DNA from: Ramazzottius varieornatus
Lineage: Eukaryota; Tardigrada; Eutardigrada; Parachela; Ramazzottiidae
Length of the DNA stretch: 64,000 bases
NCBI GenBank assembly: GCA_001949185.1
Contig: BDGG01000011.1
Coordinates: 202,123-266,122, forward strand
Direction of reading: 5' to 3'
This document shows positions 1 through 11,500 of the stretch, one piece after another; position 1 is the stretch's first letter, and each line of letters opens with the position of its first letter. Both the position numbers and the translations under genes were made by a program. The notes under the pieces were generated by a model. The model did no database searches. It saw only the letters and a list, made by a program, of their open reading frames with translations, and was not told where the DNA came from.

Positions 1-2143
1 TTTCCATGATCTTTGACACGAAAGCCCATTTTGAGAAGCTTATCTCGAAAATTGTCACAGTCTTTCAAAAGCTTTTTGCTTTCTTCTTGTAACGTTTGTA
101 ACGTCGGTTCTTTCTTCAGTCCTCCCAAGGCAGTTTGACGCACCACATTCCTGAACTGCACCACGGCGTCCATCACTTCCTCCAGCGACCGAACTTCTTC
201 CTCGTTCCATGCTCTCCGGTTTTCGGTCGCCAACGCTTTCTTTGTCGGTAACTTCAATCCGAACACGTCAAAAAATGACTGCACAAAATCCGCAGCCCCA
301 AACAAAGCAGAGTGTTCATAAGGACTCAACGTTGAAACTTTAGTGCGAGACTCCTCAATTTGCTTATGGCAAAAGGACACCAGTTCAGAAATATGATACA
401 AAGCTTGAGGAAAATTAAAATCGTCTGCTAAAGAATTATCCACACTTTCCTCAGTCTTTATAATTGCATCTCTGAGCCTTCCTTCATCAAACCAACGAAT
501 TTCCAAAGTTCCTCGTCGATATTCTTCCACTAGGTTCAAGAAGCCCGTTAACCTTGAGATCAATGCATGCGCCGCTCTCAGCTCTTCTTCCCCCAAGGCA
601 CAGTGCGATCTGTAATACTGCATCATACAGAACATTCTAAACTGCATAGCCGAGTGTTTCTTCAGAAAGTCCCTTATCGATATAGAGTTCTTCAGGCTCT
701 TCGACATCTTCGACTCGTCAGGTGCAAGCAAGTGTCCGGTGTGGAGCCACTGCTTGACCCATTGGTCCACCCCGTGCAACGCACAGCACTGCGACTCTTC
801 GTTCTCATGGTGGGGGAACATTAAGTCGATGCCACCGGAATGCAGATCGACTGAAGACCCGAAGAAGTGCGAAGCGACGGTGGAGCATTCAATGTGCCAA
901 CCGGGACGCCCGGGATGAGGACTGAAAGGAACGGACCAAGCTGGCTCGCGGGGCTTGGCGGATTTCCACAAAGCGAAATCAGCTGGATAGTTCTTCTCTT
1001 GCCGCAGCTCGGTCGAGTAGTCTCCCACAAATGCTAAAAACAAGCAAAATCTTAGTTCCAACTGTTGTGATAACGACAAAGCTCAGGATTGAATTCTTTC
1101 GAACGCAAACTTTCGTAGAAAACCACCCTCATGACCAGACGCAGCGTAACAACACAAAACCGATCTTCAGCAGAAGTATTCGTGGCGTTGGTGCGCCAGA
1201 TAGTCAAGATCCATGAAAATCTAATCCAGCTTTATTTTTGACTTCCGTAGTCAACTTACAAAAGTCTTCTTGCATCGGTTTGAATTTTCCGCTTCGTCCG
1301 TAAGCTCTGGTGTCAAAGTAGACGCTTCCGGAAGGTACGATGTACGCTAGATTCCGTTGTAGCAGTCCTTCTACGAAGTGAATGGCCTGTGGGATGAAGT
1401 CAGAGATACGGGCGACAATATTCGGAGGTTTCACGTTGAGCGACTCCATATCTTCGAGAAATTCTTTTTCGTAATGTTTGGCGATTTCCAACCACACAAC
1501 ACCTTTCTGCAACACGAAAAGCTTCAATCCTTCGTAGATAGGCACAGACATCATCAGGTGATTTGATAGATGATAACCAGCGCCGATGTTAGTTCGCGCA
1601 CAATGCAGCTACAGGGAGCTAGCGTTGTGCGTCACTCTAACGAGGCACGCTTGGCCATTTAGTCGACCGAATGGCGCACTGAGTTGTTATAATGACATGA
1701 TGCCATGCGCCTGCTTAGTAGTGGAGATTGGTCTACCTTACTTCGTTGGCTTTGGCAATGATTTTGTCATCGATATCCGTGACATTCACAGCATACCGGA
1801 CTCTCATTCTTCTTCTGTCCTCCAGAAAACGCCGAATAAGATCGAACTGGACGTAGGTATATGCGTGTCCCATATGCGCGCTGTCGTAGACAGTTGGACC
1901 GCAGCAGTACCATGTCAGTCCGGAGGGATCGGATGTTCGTAGCGTTTCTTTCTTGCGGCTCAAAGAGTTCGTCAACGTTATTGGAGGTAGCGTCTGGGTC
2001 GATAACAGACCCTTACCAGGTGAGTTGGACGCACAGCGTGACAGGACATGCAGTGACTTCCGGCGAGCGTACAATGGTCCCTGTCGAGGCAAGCGACCTG
2101 CAAGAAAACAATGTATGAACAACCCCTCCATAACCACCGCCAT
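1..2143 (-). CDS. CARS2: Cysteinyl-tRNA synthetase, mitochondrial type (3' partial)
   Basis: Charges tRNA-Cys with cysteine, here probably in mitochondria. Three exons on the minus strand: 2143-1742, 1506-1260 and 1033 to beyond base 1; the frame stays open across both introns. Exon 1 starts at an ATG followed by a long, Arg-rich leader of the kind used for mitochondrial import, then the CysRS opening WYCCGPTVYDSAHMGHA, which holds a zinc-ligand Cys and the HIGH-like motif (HMGH). Exon 3 carries GGIDLMFPHHENE (zinc-binding HHE region) and the KMSKS loop near 682-717, so both class I catalytic signatures are present. The rest of the visible part is the helical anticodon-binding region. The C terminus runs off the window. 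Its start faces the transposon-rich gap at 2144-3586. Mitochondrial rather than cytosolic assignment is inferred from the leader and compact size. Confidence 0.93.
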
Positions 2144-2308
2144 GTCTGTTACGGAGAACCGGTAACACTAAGGTTTTCTCGCATCATCTCCTCCGAAATT
2201 CATTGTTTAGATAAAGTTCCGGGACGAAAACGAGTGAGAACAATGAAGCAAGTCCAGCAACAATTCTAGCACAAGCTGGAAAATGAAAAGCGAAAACGAC
2301 AACAACGA

Positions 2309-2589
2309 ACAGCGATGGACGGGTGATTTGCTCAGCCTAATATCCAAAATCAGGGGACTGGCACTGACAACCCGCCAAGAATCAGTGCAACAGGAAAATT
2401 TCGTGATAAGTGCTGAATCCTACCTCTATTGAACAGGAGACCCAGTGTTCGAACGTCCACGAGAATGGTATTTCCGTAAAAGAAATATTGATCGAGTGAT
2501 CGCCGTTCTTAAGTTGGGCGGTATTTAAAGTTGCAAAGCCGTTCTGTGTTTTGATTAATTCACTAAGTAAATAACCCGTCCATCGCTGT
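2309..2589. mobile_element. 281-bp MITE with 27-bp terminal inverted repeats
   Basis: The two ends are inverted copies beginning ACAGCGATGGACGGGT; over 27 bp they differ at three positions. The 6-bp sequence CAACGA directly flanks both ends (2303-2308 and 2590-2595), as expected for a target-site duplication. No open frame of note lies inside, so this is a non-autonomous element. A third copy of the terminal sequence (TTGGACGGGTGATTT) lies alone near 3384-3398, suggesting another family member or a broken end. The superfamily is not clear from a 6-bp duplication. Confidence 0.72.
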
Positions 2590-2620
2590 CAACGAAAATC
2601 GTTGAGAACGGGGCATGATG

Positions 2621-3311
2621 TAGTGATGTTCTAATATGGGTTAATGAGATCTAATATATAAAAACAAATATCCGCCGTCCATCAAAGTTCTAATAAGTGA
2701 CCACTACTATAGTAAAACGTCTACCTGAATTAGTAAAATATTACTATAGTAGAACTTTCGGGGGTTTGTTATTAAAATATGTTTTAATATCGGAGAGCTC
2801 GACGGAAGATCTAAAGATTCAGAATCACAACCATCAGATCAGCAAAAATACTGTAGTACAGCCTGCACCCTGCACCTGCACACTGTAACATGGCCGATTG
2901 AAGTGTCAGACTGTATGCAGGTGCACGATGTTCAAGGGTATTTATTCTGCAGTAGCCCTACTGTACTGCTGTAGAGGCATCATCATGGTGTGGCGCACTT
3001 TATAAGGCATGGTCGCACATCGAGAAGCCAACGCACGCGCATCAGAACTCAGCAAATCAACCAGTTTTTCGAATCAGCGGTAGCGTTAACCCGTATTGAA
3101 ATTTATTTTACTATGGATGATGGACAACTTAATAATAAAATATGGCACTTCCGGTTTCAAGCTAATAAAATATAAATATTGGAATGCGGTGCCCAATTCT
3201 GTTTACTAAATATTACTAAATATAGTAGATGCTTAAAACATCTACTATAGATGCTTAAAACATCTACTATCATCTACTTTAATATAATATTACTACATTA
3301 GAACATCACTA
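2621..3311. mobile_element. 691-bp hAT-like non-autonomous transposon
   Basis: Terminal inverted repeats of 15 perfect bases (TAGTGATGTTCTAAT) bound the element, and an exact 8-bp direct duplication GCATGATG flanks it (2613-2620 and 3312-3319). An 8-bp duplication with a TAGTG start is what hAT elements leave. The interior is AT-rich with short internal repeats, including two copies of ATGCTTAAAACATCTACTAT-type sequence near 3229-3270, and encodes nothing recognisable. It sits directly beside the 2309-2589 element. Confidence 0.8.
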
Positions 3312-3586
3312 GCATGATGGTGGCGTTTGAAGCAGCTGATTCAGATCAATCAGGACAAAGCCAACACGAATTCAACGACGCGTTGGACGGGTGATTTAGT
3401 GTTCAACGAATCAAGAGATATACTGTAATCTGTTTTGCGATTTGCGATTTTTCTAGTTTTTCCGCTCGCTTGATCTCATCCTCCCCAGTTTACCATCTCC
3501 TCGAGATCTTCTTCGGGCTTCGTCTTGCCGACTGGGACGTGCGTTTGTGTGCAGCATTAGAAGCGTCCTTTGCGCTGGATATAACC

Positions 3587-4179
3587 ATGCTCGTGGAAGC
3601 CAGGATTTGTTCGGTCTGCAAAGGTAAGAACTCATCTTTTCGTCCTCTCTTCATTCAGTGAAGTTCTATCATCTAGTGAGCAAGACTCTGTGGACAAGAA
3701 GCTTTTCCACCTCCGGAGCTGCTTTGCGACGCCATGGATTATCGAACGGAAAGCCAATTAGTATTTACGGTTGGAGGAAGGAGTAGGTTGCATTGCTTGT
3801 TCAATCAACTTCCGGTTCAATCAACTCATTCTATTTTTCTAGGAGGGATATTCCACCTTGCGCAACCGAATACGGTCCCCTCTCCGATCTCCCGGACTTC
3901 AGGTTCGAAGATGGTAGACCGGCGCCCCTTAGTCGTGGTCAAAGAAATCGACTCAACCAGAACGAAGCTCAGGCACAACGTATCAGTTTTCTGCTGAACG
4001 AAGTCGACTCTGCCGTCAACACTCACAGAATGAACCAACAGACTCGACTACAAGAACGCCAGGCGATCATCGAAGAGAAACTCATGGAGAAGGGCAAACC
4101 ATTTCCTTTGAAACTCAGCGTTCCTTTGGACGAGAGAAGACCACTGAATCTGCCGAAAGAGAATTCAAGTTCGTCTTGA
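3587..4179 (+). CDS. MRPL52: Mitochondrial ribosomal protein L52
   Basis: A component of the large subunit of the mitochondrial ribosome. Three exons: 3587-3623, 3659-3782 and 3843-4179; the phases (1, then 2) close exactly and give 165 residues. The diagnostic segment is in exon 3: EYGPLSDLPDFRFEDGRPAP followed by a basic helix, which matches the conserved core of mL52. The N-terminal part is rich in Ser, Arg and Ala with no acidic stretch after the first residues, consistent with a mitochondrial presequence. The first intron is only 35 nt. The start at 3587 is the nearest in-frame ATG; an upstream in-frame start at 3470 would add 39 residues that look unlike a presequence. The gene converges on the nucleotide-sugar transporter at 4436; an AATAAA signal lies near 4310. 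Confidence 0.88.
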
Positions 4180-4435
4180 TGGAGTATTGAGTATTCGGTT
4201 CAGTTTTGTTCGCTGTTTTCTTTCTCGTCTACGAGCAAACTGTTTTCACAGCGGAATGTGGTGCGTGAAAGGACCTGAGAAATGTGAGAAGAGGTACAAA
4301 AAAGCAACAGAATAAAAACTCTCTCTGTCTCTCTGGATCAAACCGAACAGAATGAAAGACTAAGAAACGTTGGACAGTTTTTTGACCATTTTCCTCAAAC
4401 AATGAAAACCAAAAAAACTCCGAGTATCGATCTGT

Positions 4436-6083
4436 TCATGCAACCATGAAACTATCGCTCTTCTGAATGTCAGAAGACAGGTCGATCTCTTCCAGTCCAT
4501 CCCATTCATCCAGAGATCCCGGAGAGAGGAGTGCGACGGACGTTGTGTCTTTTCCAACGACGGGAGTCGACACGATGGCGGCTTCCAATGCGGCCAACTT
4601 CCGGTTCTGTTGGATCAGCTTCGATACAACATGGACTATCACACCGCTCATACATATGACCAAACCTACGAAGTTCAGCGGTGATATTCTGTCACCGTAA
4701 AATTCGTAGGCGAGGACAAACTGGCAAATTTCCTGAAAATCAAGATGGACTTTAATTAGAATTCAAAACCGCGCAACATTCAGACGAATTTTCTAACCTT
4801 CGAAATTCCCGCTACGCTCAAAGTGATGGAAGACGTGTGTGTCAGAAGAACGTATTCTGAAACTTCCATAAGAAAGCCAGCAATTCCTCCTCCGGCGATG
4901 AGCAAAACAGTGCGGACGGTTTCTTCTCTCGTAAGAAAAGCTTCTGACTGAAGAAATGACTTCCCTGAAGATCAACAGTACGTTCGAGTTCCGTAAAAAG
5001 AAACTACTAAAGTCTACAGACATCAAGGAGCTTTGGAAGAAGACATTTTACCTTCGAAGACGATAGCTAGAGGAAGCAGCGTGACGAACATCCACGGTTG
5101 GATATGAAAGATCATATCAACCGGGTTGCTCAAGCCGAAGTCTTCCTTCTGCATCAGGACCTGCGACAGGGTCCACCGAATGCCCGAAAGAACGGATGCC
5201 CCAAGGACCAAGGAAAACCCGAAAGCGTGGAACTGCGTGGACTCGAATGTGAAAAGGAAGAGCCCAACGGAAATCAACGTCACCACGGCCAGCAGTGACC
5301 ATCGCTAAAAGAAAAATGGGGTATCACAATTATGAAACGACTGACAAGTCCAGAGAAATCTCTTACGAATTTTTCCAGCTTGAGCAATAGGGCGAATATC
5401 AGTATGAAGACGATGGTAGAAGATTTGGTCATTGTGTACCTGTGAGAAAATACAGCAGGATATATTAGCAAGTCAGTTTCAGGTGAAAGTTATTTAAAGT
5501 TGTCTGAATGGTGCTTACAGGGAAATCGTGATGAAGGCCAAGCTCCAATTCGACATTCCAATGTCAAGTGCGGCCGCCATTCCAGCCGGAGCAATCCTGG
5601 TTATGGAAGTCATGCAGGAAATTGTTGAGCGATTCTGTCCGGAAGACCAGCACCACGCGTAACGGACAGCGGCAGCCAGGAGGAACTTGATTGCGAAGTG
5701 CCCGGTAACGATTGTCAACGGAAAATCGAAAAACTGCGGATCAACACGCAACGAATATTCTACACGGAATCTTTTTGAAACGGAAAAGTGACCGAATATT
5801 GACGTACCTGGATAAACTTTTTCTGGTAGAACGTGAGGCCGATAGAAAAGAGGTAGTAAAGGGCGACGAGGGAAACTGTCTTGACGACGTAGACCAGGAA
5901 CCACTGCGACAAGATGCTCTTCCTCGCGTTCTTCTGTTCCGAGGGACTCATAGAACGTCGTGGCATTTCGGGCATGTTAAGCCGGCCTTGCGCCATGGTG
6001 GAGGGAGGCTTGAGCTTTTTCAGAAGGGCCAGATACTTGTCATAGCGCTTGCGAATGTACAGCGCGAGCCGCGTGCGACTCAT
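4436..6083 (-). CDS. SLC35C2: SLC35C2-like nucleotide-sugar transporter
   Basis: A Golgi/secretory-pathway multi-pass membrane protein of the drug/metabolite transporter superfamily; the vertebrate relative affects GDP-fucose supply and Notch fucosylation. Six exons on minus: 6083-5808, 5733-5519, 5439-5367, 5304-5052, 4964-4798, 4732-4436. All phases close, giving 426 residues against about 365 in human. Features in order: basic cytoplasmic N terminus, first helix ([20 protein letters not shown]), the conserved [20 protein letters not shown] segment and [13 protein letters not shown], the [16 protein letters not shown] helix, the [13 protein letters not shown] motif typical of the family across the last intron, a final helix ([16 protein letters not shown]) and a cytoplasmic tail rich in Ser/Asp. 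The AG of an acceptor lies one base before the start ATG, so a 5' untranslated exon is likely. Confidence 0.93.
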
Positions 6084-6250
6084 TCTGCAAGACACACGAA
6101 TTCATCCGACAGGATTCTAATAAGCCACCAATGACGTAACGAAACCACACAAGCGCTGCACGAGGGATTAAATGTAGCAGACGGCATCATCCATGACGTC
6201 ATGCACCAATTGGAAAGTAGTTCTCCGACGTGTCAGTCTTACCATTCAAC
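6084..6250 (-). promoter_or_regulatory. CRE-like and CCAAT motifs upstream of the SLC35C2-like gene
   Basis: Within about 125 bases of the transporter start codon lie a perfect TGACGTCA palindrome (near 6194-6201), a second TGACGTAA/TACGTCAT-type half site near 6131-6138, and a CCAAT box on each strand (CCAATTGG near 6207-6214). This is a plausible CREB/ATF-type promoter. The same stretch is bounded by a good donor (GAATG/GTAAGA near 6241) and acceptor, so it could instead be a 5' UTR intron. Confidence 0.35.
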
Positions 6251-6360
6251 GAATTCTTCCTCTCGTGAACCAGAACGCCGCTTGTGGATCTGTGCTAGGT
6301 CTTGGTCCGAAGAGCACGAATCTTGGCTCTGGCATGTGTGGTAAAATTTCTCAGGAGCTC

Positions 6361-6775
6361 TTAAAGCCAACAGATGGCTGTGGTCAGCTCTCTCCGGTTG
6401 ATGGACGCTTTTCCGTTGCCAATCATACCCTGGAAAATCCAGCCTGTTGCAACGACCTGTTGAGTAATTACGAAACAGAAAGCACTGACATACCTCGTGC
6501 AGTTCGCTCCGTCGTCTGAGAAACATTAGGTAATCCTGACCCAGCACGCCAAGTGGAAATGGCAGGTATCTATTCATTGGCTGGTCATCGCGGCTGATGT
6601 TGTCTTCTGTTGCCTGCTGGGCAATCAGCAAAAAAATACAACAAACGAGCCCCTGGCAACGTTCCACAGCCCTCAAGGGCGGTCAAAGGTAAAATCACCG
6701 GGTTCCAAATAACCGTACCCGATGGCCTGCCTCAGTAGCGTTGACACCTGGACGAACGTGATGAGACCAGAAGCC
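6361..6775 (-). CDS. Possible divergent calmodulin-like EF-hand protein (5' incomplete)
   Basis: Three linked exons can be read on minus: about 6775-6699, 6606-6494 and 6456-6361 (stop TAA). The phases close (1, then 0). The conceptual C-terminal half reads like an EF-hand pair: SGLITFVQVSTLLRQAIGYG resembles the loop and exiting helix of a calmodulin hand, and GNGKASINRRELTTAI resembles GNGYISAAELRHVM. The calcium-binding loops have lost their leading Asp ligands, so calcium binding is doubtful. The last intron would be only 37 nt. No start codon or upstream exon was found, and the resemblance is by eye only. It could be a degenerate gene copy, or chance. Confidence 0.3.
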
Positions 6776-7217
6776 CTCAATGTTCAGCCGAAGGGGTGAG
6801 CCTTTTGGATCTCAGTTGTTGCACCCCGGTGTGGGTCAATCAATTGAGTCACATGGGCAAATGGAAGATGAATCACCGATTGACGTCACTTTAATTCGTG
6901 ATGAATTTTGATGGACGGATCTTGCGAATGCTAGAAATTCAGTCGTCTCCGTGGTTCATCAACGAAAAACACCTTCGAACCTCTTTTGAGTAAGCAAACT
7001 GTGACCACGGCTCCGCTGTTCTAGGACTGCGAGATCTTCACTGGACCAGAAGTTCTGCAGGACGTGTTGAACAGCTGAAAGGATTCAGGTGAGTAACATT
7101 GTTGGCTTTCCGTTTCTCTCGCAAAATCCTGGCTGCCCTGTTTCAGGTTGTAGCTGTCTCAGTTGTTTTTACAGAACTTCCGAGCTTTTAGGGGTAACTA
7201 TCAAATCCACAGACGGG
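6776..7217. other. Intergenic, 5' region of the CHMP4 gene
   Basis: No coding exon recognised. The last 150 bases contain splice-like signals (GTGAG near 7090, pyrimidine-AG tracts near 7145 and 7175) that suggest a 5' untranslated exon of the downstream gene. Confidence 0.4.
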
Positions 7218-8589
7218 ATGGCGTGGATATCGAAAGCTTTTGGTACCAAGAAGAAGGAAGAGATAGCCACCCCTCAAGATGCCATCCAACGACTTCGTGA
7301 GACCGAAGAAATGCTGACCAAAAAGTCGGACTTTCTGGAGAAGAAGATCGAACAAGAGATTGCTACAGCTAAAAGACATGGGACCAAGAACAAGCGTGGT
7401 GAGTTCAAAAGACAGAATACGGAAACTTCAAGGCGAACCACGCTAACAGAGAATTGTGGTACTCATGTGCATGGCGTGCGCTCGCTTGGTAGAGTTGTGC
7501 TGTAGCGGCACATACACTGAGTTTGAGGCATGCACTTGGGTACAACAATTGTCTTCATCTGTTGTCCCCGGAATGATTGATCAATTACCACGGTTCCTCC
7601 TGTGTTTCTCAGCGGCCATCGCCGCCCTTAAGCGGAAGAAGAGATGCGAGAAGCAGCTGCAACAAATCGACGGTACGTTATCCACCATTGAGTTCCAGCG
7701 TGAAGCCTTGGAGAATGCCAACACCAACACCGAAGTCCTCAAAATCATGGGCGTCGCGGCCAAGGCTCTCAAGACTGCCCATCAAAACATGTGAGTCTTT
7801 GGGCTCTTTCCTGTCGCTAGATTGATCCGAAGTGTACGAACTCTGTTAATCGCAGGGATGTAGATCAAGTTCATGATTTGATGGACGAAGTCGCTGAACA
7901 GCAGGAAATCGCCAACGAGATATCCGAAGCCATCTCAAATCCCGTTGGGTTTGGCCATGACGTTGATGAGGTTAGTTGGTTTTGTGATTCGCAGCCTCGT
8001 TGAACGGTTGCTTGAAACCTCTTGCGTGCTCTAGGCGGAACTGGAGGCCGAGTTGGAGGAGCTCGAACAGGAAGAGCTGGAGAAGCAGCTGTTGGACGTC
8101 ACACCAGCAACCAAGGATCAGCTGCCGTCCGTTCCTGCTACGGAACCTGCGTCCAGCAGTAAACATCTGTCTTTCTCGAAAACCAACCTGTTCTATGGCT
8201 TTTTCTCAAGCTCCTAATTTTCGCCGCTTAATATGTTTTACGCGAAACGGGAGCTCGAAGCTCTACAAACCAACTCGACAAGTTGGATTTCTCAACTGGC
8301 GCACGTTTGCTGTATTTTTGGCTGGGAGCTTGCGTCGCTTGAAAAGCGCTCTTGTCGAGTTCGTTTGCCAAGCTCAAAATACTCGTCATTTGAATTTGTT
8401 TCAGATTTTTTATGGAACTATTATAACTAACGTTTAATTCAGCTTTTCTTACCCAGTATTCGGTCCGGTCAGGATTCTCTCTTTGTCTTTGTAGGCAGAG
8501 CACCCCGTGTTCCAGCTCGAGGTGCTGCAGCCAAGGCCGCCGATCACGAGGATGACGATATGAAGGAATTGGCGCAGTGGGCGAGCTAG
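7218..8589 (+). CDS. CHMP4: Charged multivesicular body protein 4 (Snf7, ESCRT-III)
   Basis: Core filament-forming ESCRT-III subunit that constricts membranes in endosomal sorting, cytokinesis and repair. Five exons: 7218-7398, 7613-7790, 7856-7970, 8035-8158, 8495-8589; phases close to 230 residues, the usual size for CHMP4. The sequence shows the basic helix 1-2 hairpin (AIQRLRETEEMLTKKSDFLE and AAIAALKRKKRCEKQLQQID), the acidic regulatory half (ELEAELEELEQEELEKQLLD), and a C-terminal helix ending DDDMKELAQWAS that corresponds to the ALIX-binding tail of CHMP4 proteins. The small first intron and the exon-4/5 junction were set by frame. The isoform (A, B or C) cannot be told; an invertebrate normally has one. 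Confidence 0.95.
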
Positions 8590-11500
8590 ATGCTCCGGAG
8601 GCTGTACTGGACAACAACCAGCCTTTTTTCCGGTCCTTGCTTTCAGTTTAACCAGTTTCATTTTCGAACTTCATGATGTTTACTGTTTATTCTTGTGATC
8701 ATGGGGTTTCAAACACGTACTTGACCATGTTTTGCTCTTGGAAAGGTTCACACGGCTAATATTTATAGGTAATTCGAATCAGTCACCTGCCACGTAGTAA
8801 TTTCTTAGTCTGGCTTTTGCATCTTGAATTAAACTTTCTTTCTGGACGAAGAAAAGGTGGAAACGCGTTTTTCCTTTGTGTTGGGATTTTTCTGGAAGCT
8901 TAAGAGTGTTCATTCGCTGTTTTCCGTACTTCTTTTTCCTGCATCTTTCAGTGATTCTTATTTATCGTCTAGTGCCAAAATAAAAGGTCAGTTAGACTAA
9001 TAAGAAACTCCGACAAGGTTATGCGGGGCTGTCAAAGACCAGATAAGAGGGTGCTTGCATCCGCTGAACGGTTTTTCTAGTGGAGCCGAACTTTATCGTC
9101 TGTCATTCGGACTTTCATTAATCGGCCCACAGATATCATTTTGCTGATGTGTTGACTAGAGGAACCTCATAGCGTCGACGGGTGTTCGAAAACGGCGGTG
9201 GATTTTTCCTTGGTCTCCCTCACTCGATGAAAGGCCGTAACAACCCCTCCTTCCATCCAGACTTCACGGCGCCATTGTTAACCAGCACTTCAGTGCCGCA
9301 CTTTTCTCCTAATCGTGAGGCTGATTGCCTCCAGCTTTCCAAGCCTGGATCGGACATATTGCCATTCCCGCCGTTGCGCTTCGTCACGCAGCAGAAACCT
9401 GTCAAAAGCTGCCTCCAATGTTCCAGAAATTGACAAGCAAAAGGTTAATGGTGCGACGAACCGCGTAAAACACAACCTGGGTCGCGTGAAAATATCAGAC
9501 ATAGAAATGATTTGCTTCATAAATTCTTGATAGAAAAATGTTTCAAAAATGGGTCGATGGAGTAATACTTGAATGTCATGATCAGAAGTCGTTGATATTT
9601 CTCGACTATTTTTTTGTGAATATTCAATCACATGTTGTGTAGCTAAACGTGGAGGATGGCCTGGCTGGCTAGCAGTGATCAACATGTAAGCGTGGAAATT
9701 TGTTGGAGCAGTTTGCAAATTGAAGGATGTAGATTGAGTTAGATGCAAATTACCAGAAACCGCTTAAGTGGACACCATCCTATCACTCAAGGTTCAACCA
9801 AGTTCTCCGCATGCGGAAAATACTGGAGACCTTGAACACCTCCGCCAATATCCATGAAAAGTTGCCATAAGGAATTGTACGACTATTGGCGTCTGAACTT
9901 GATAAATGGGGTTGCTCCACTCTTCTGACAGGCTCGTGACCGAAGCTCATGCCACTCTTGAGTTCCAGCTCTTTCATGTGGGTTGGAACATTCGTGGATG
10001 TTACGTCTGCGTGTTGTGGTTGAACAGCTTTCGAATATATAAATTTTCCTTCAAACATTTTGGCTTCGACAGCTTTTGTTAGTCGTTCCGGGAAACTATT
10101 GGATAAACTGTCCGACAGATATTTTGATATTCTGGTTTTCATTCTCTGTTTAGTTCTCCGGTTGGTCGAGGCTAATGGAACCCGTGGACGGATAGAGGAT
10201 CCAAGGTCAGAAAAAAGTGGCGCTGGATTTAGAGGGCATCCGAGCATCGAATCAGAATCCGGTGGGAGTCTAACCCGGTTAGGTTTGATTGATGGCGGAA
10301 GCCAGGCCAATTGAATCGAAGAACCCTAATGTGGATTTCTGTGGGTGCAGTCACCGAACATGATCCATGTAAACAAAGTCCGCCGCGAGCCAGGCTTCGG
10401 ATATCTGACAGCCAACATTATCCGAGGACTAGTTGAGGATGTCGACGGAGAGTGAACTAACGCCTGCCGCTAAACCAACTTGACTTTAGTTCGTGATCGC
10501 TGCGGCATCGTATACTCACTGTTGGCACATACAGTACATCCTGTTAACCGCAGACTTGCTTTGCCTATTGATTCTGTCGACAGCTCGCGGATGGATATCC
10601 TCCAATCGACTCCTGCCCACCGGGAGATGAACGCGAGAAGCCGGAAAGCGAACGAGCTGCTTCAGGCTAGAAAAGCTACTAACTGTACGAGCGCCGGATC
10701 CACTTGAACAACTTTGATTAGCTAGCGTCTTTCCGTACCGACCGGACGAAACTTCCAGTCCGTGGAGATCTCTTGTTTTTCGTGTCACGACGTCCCTTGC
10801 TATTCCTGATCTGATCAACACCCGCGAAAATGATGTAGTCACCAGTGAGCCACAATTGGGTGGTATCGGATATCCAACGTGCGGTTTCGTTGCATTACAG
10901 GTTCCTTCTTTGCCAGCATTTTTCATTATTCAAGGGTATCACGCTTGTGGTTTGATAATCATTCGGCAAAAGTTGAGATTGGTATATGAGCGCTCTTCTT
11001 CTGTTGAGATAGTGGACGAATATAATCGGTAAGAGCTTCGAACTTTATACTATAATGTCTGGGGAGGCTGGGGTACACGTGCTGGGTCACAAAGAGAGCA
11101 GGGAAGGTTTTCCGGCTAACAACCCTTCTCAAAACTTGCCAAAAGTCTTGTCATCGACTGCACTTTCTCATCTAAATTTGTGGTTCGAAGAACCACGCAG
11201 TGATAGTCTGTCTTGAATTTAATTACGACTTTGCTTATTTAAGCGACAAGCCCTTCGAGATATTTCATCAATGCCGGCATGTTTGCATGACGTCTCGTTT
11301 AACACTGGTGAAACCGGAAAGCTAAAGCATGGAATCCGTGGGGCACAGCGTGCAGAGGAAGCCGGCTCATCTTCGAGGGCTCCTCTAAGCGGCGCCTTGA
11401 ATGCCACGTGCTGCGTTGATGGTGGCACTTAGGATTGAACTTTATAGGATATTGAAAAAGGCTTTAGTCGGGCATAAAACGCTTCTGTTCATCAGAATTC

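Noticed and set aside
5712-6134. 140-codon plus-strand open frame
   Set aside because: Lies opposite exons 1 and 2 of the SLC35C2-like gene and has no features of its own.
6239-6676. Secreted peptide or neuropeptide precursor on minus
   Set aside because: The apparent signal peptide has no ATG (it starts at TTG), and the dibasic RRR is better explained by the split EF-hand-like reading.
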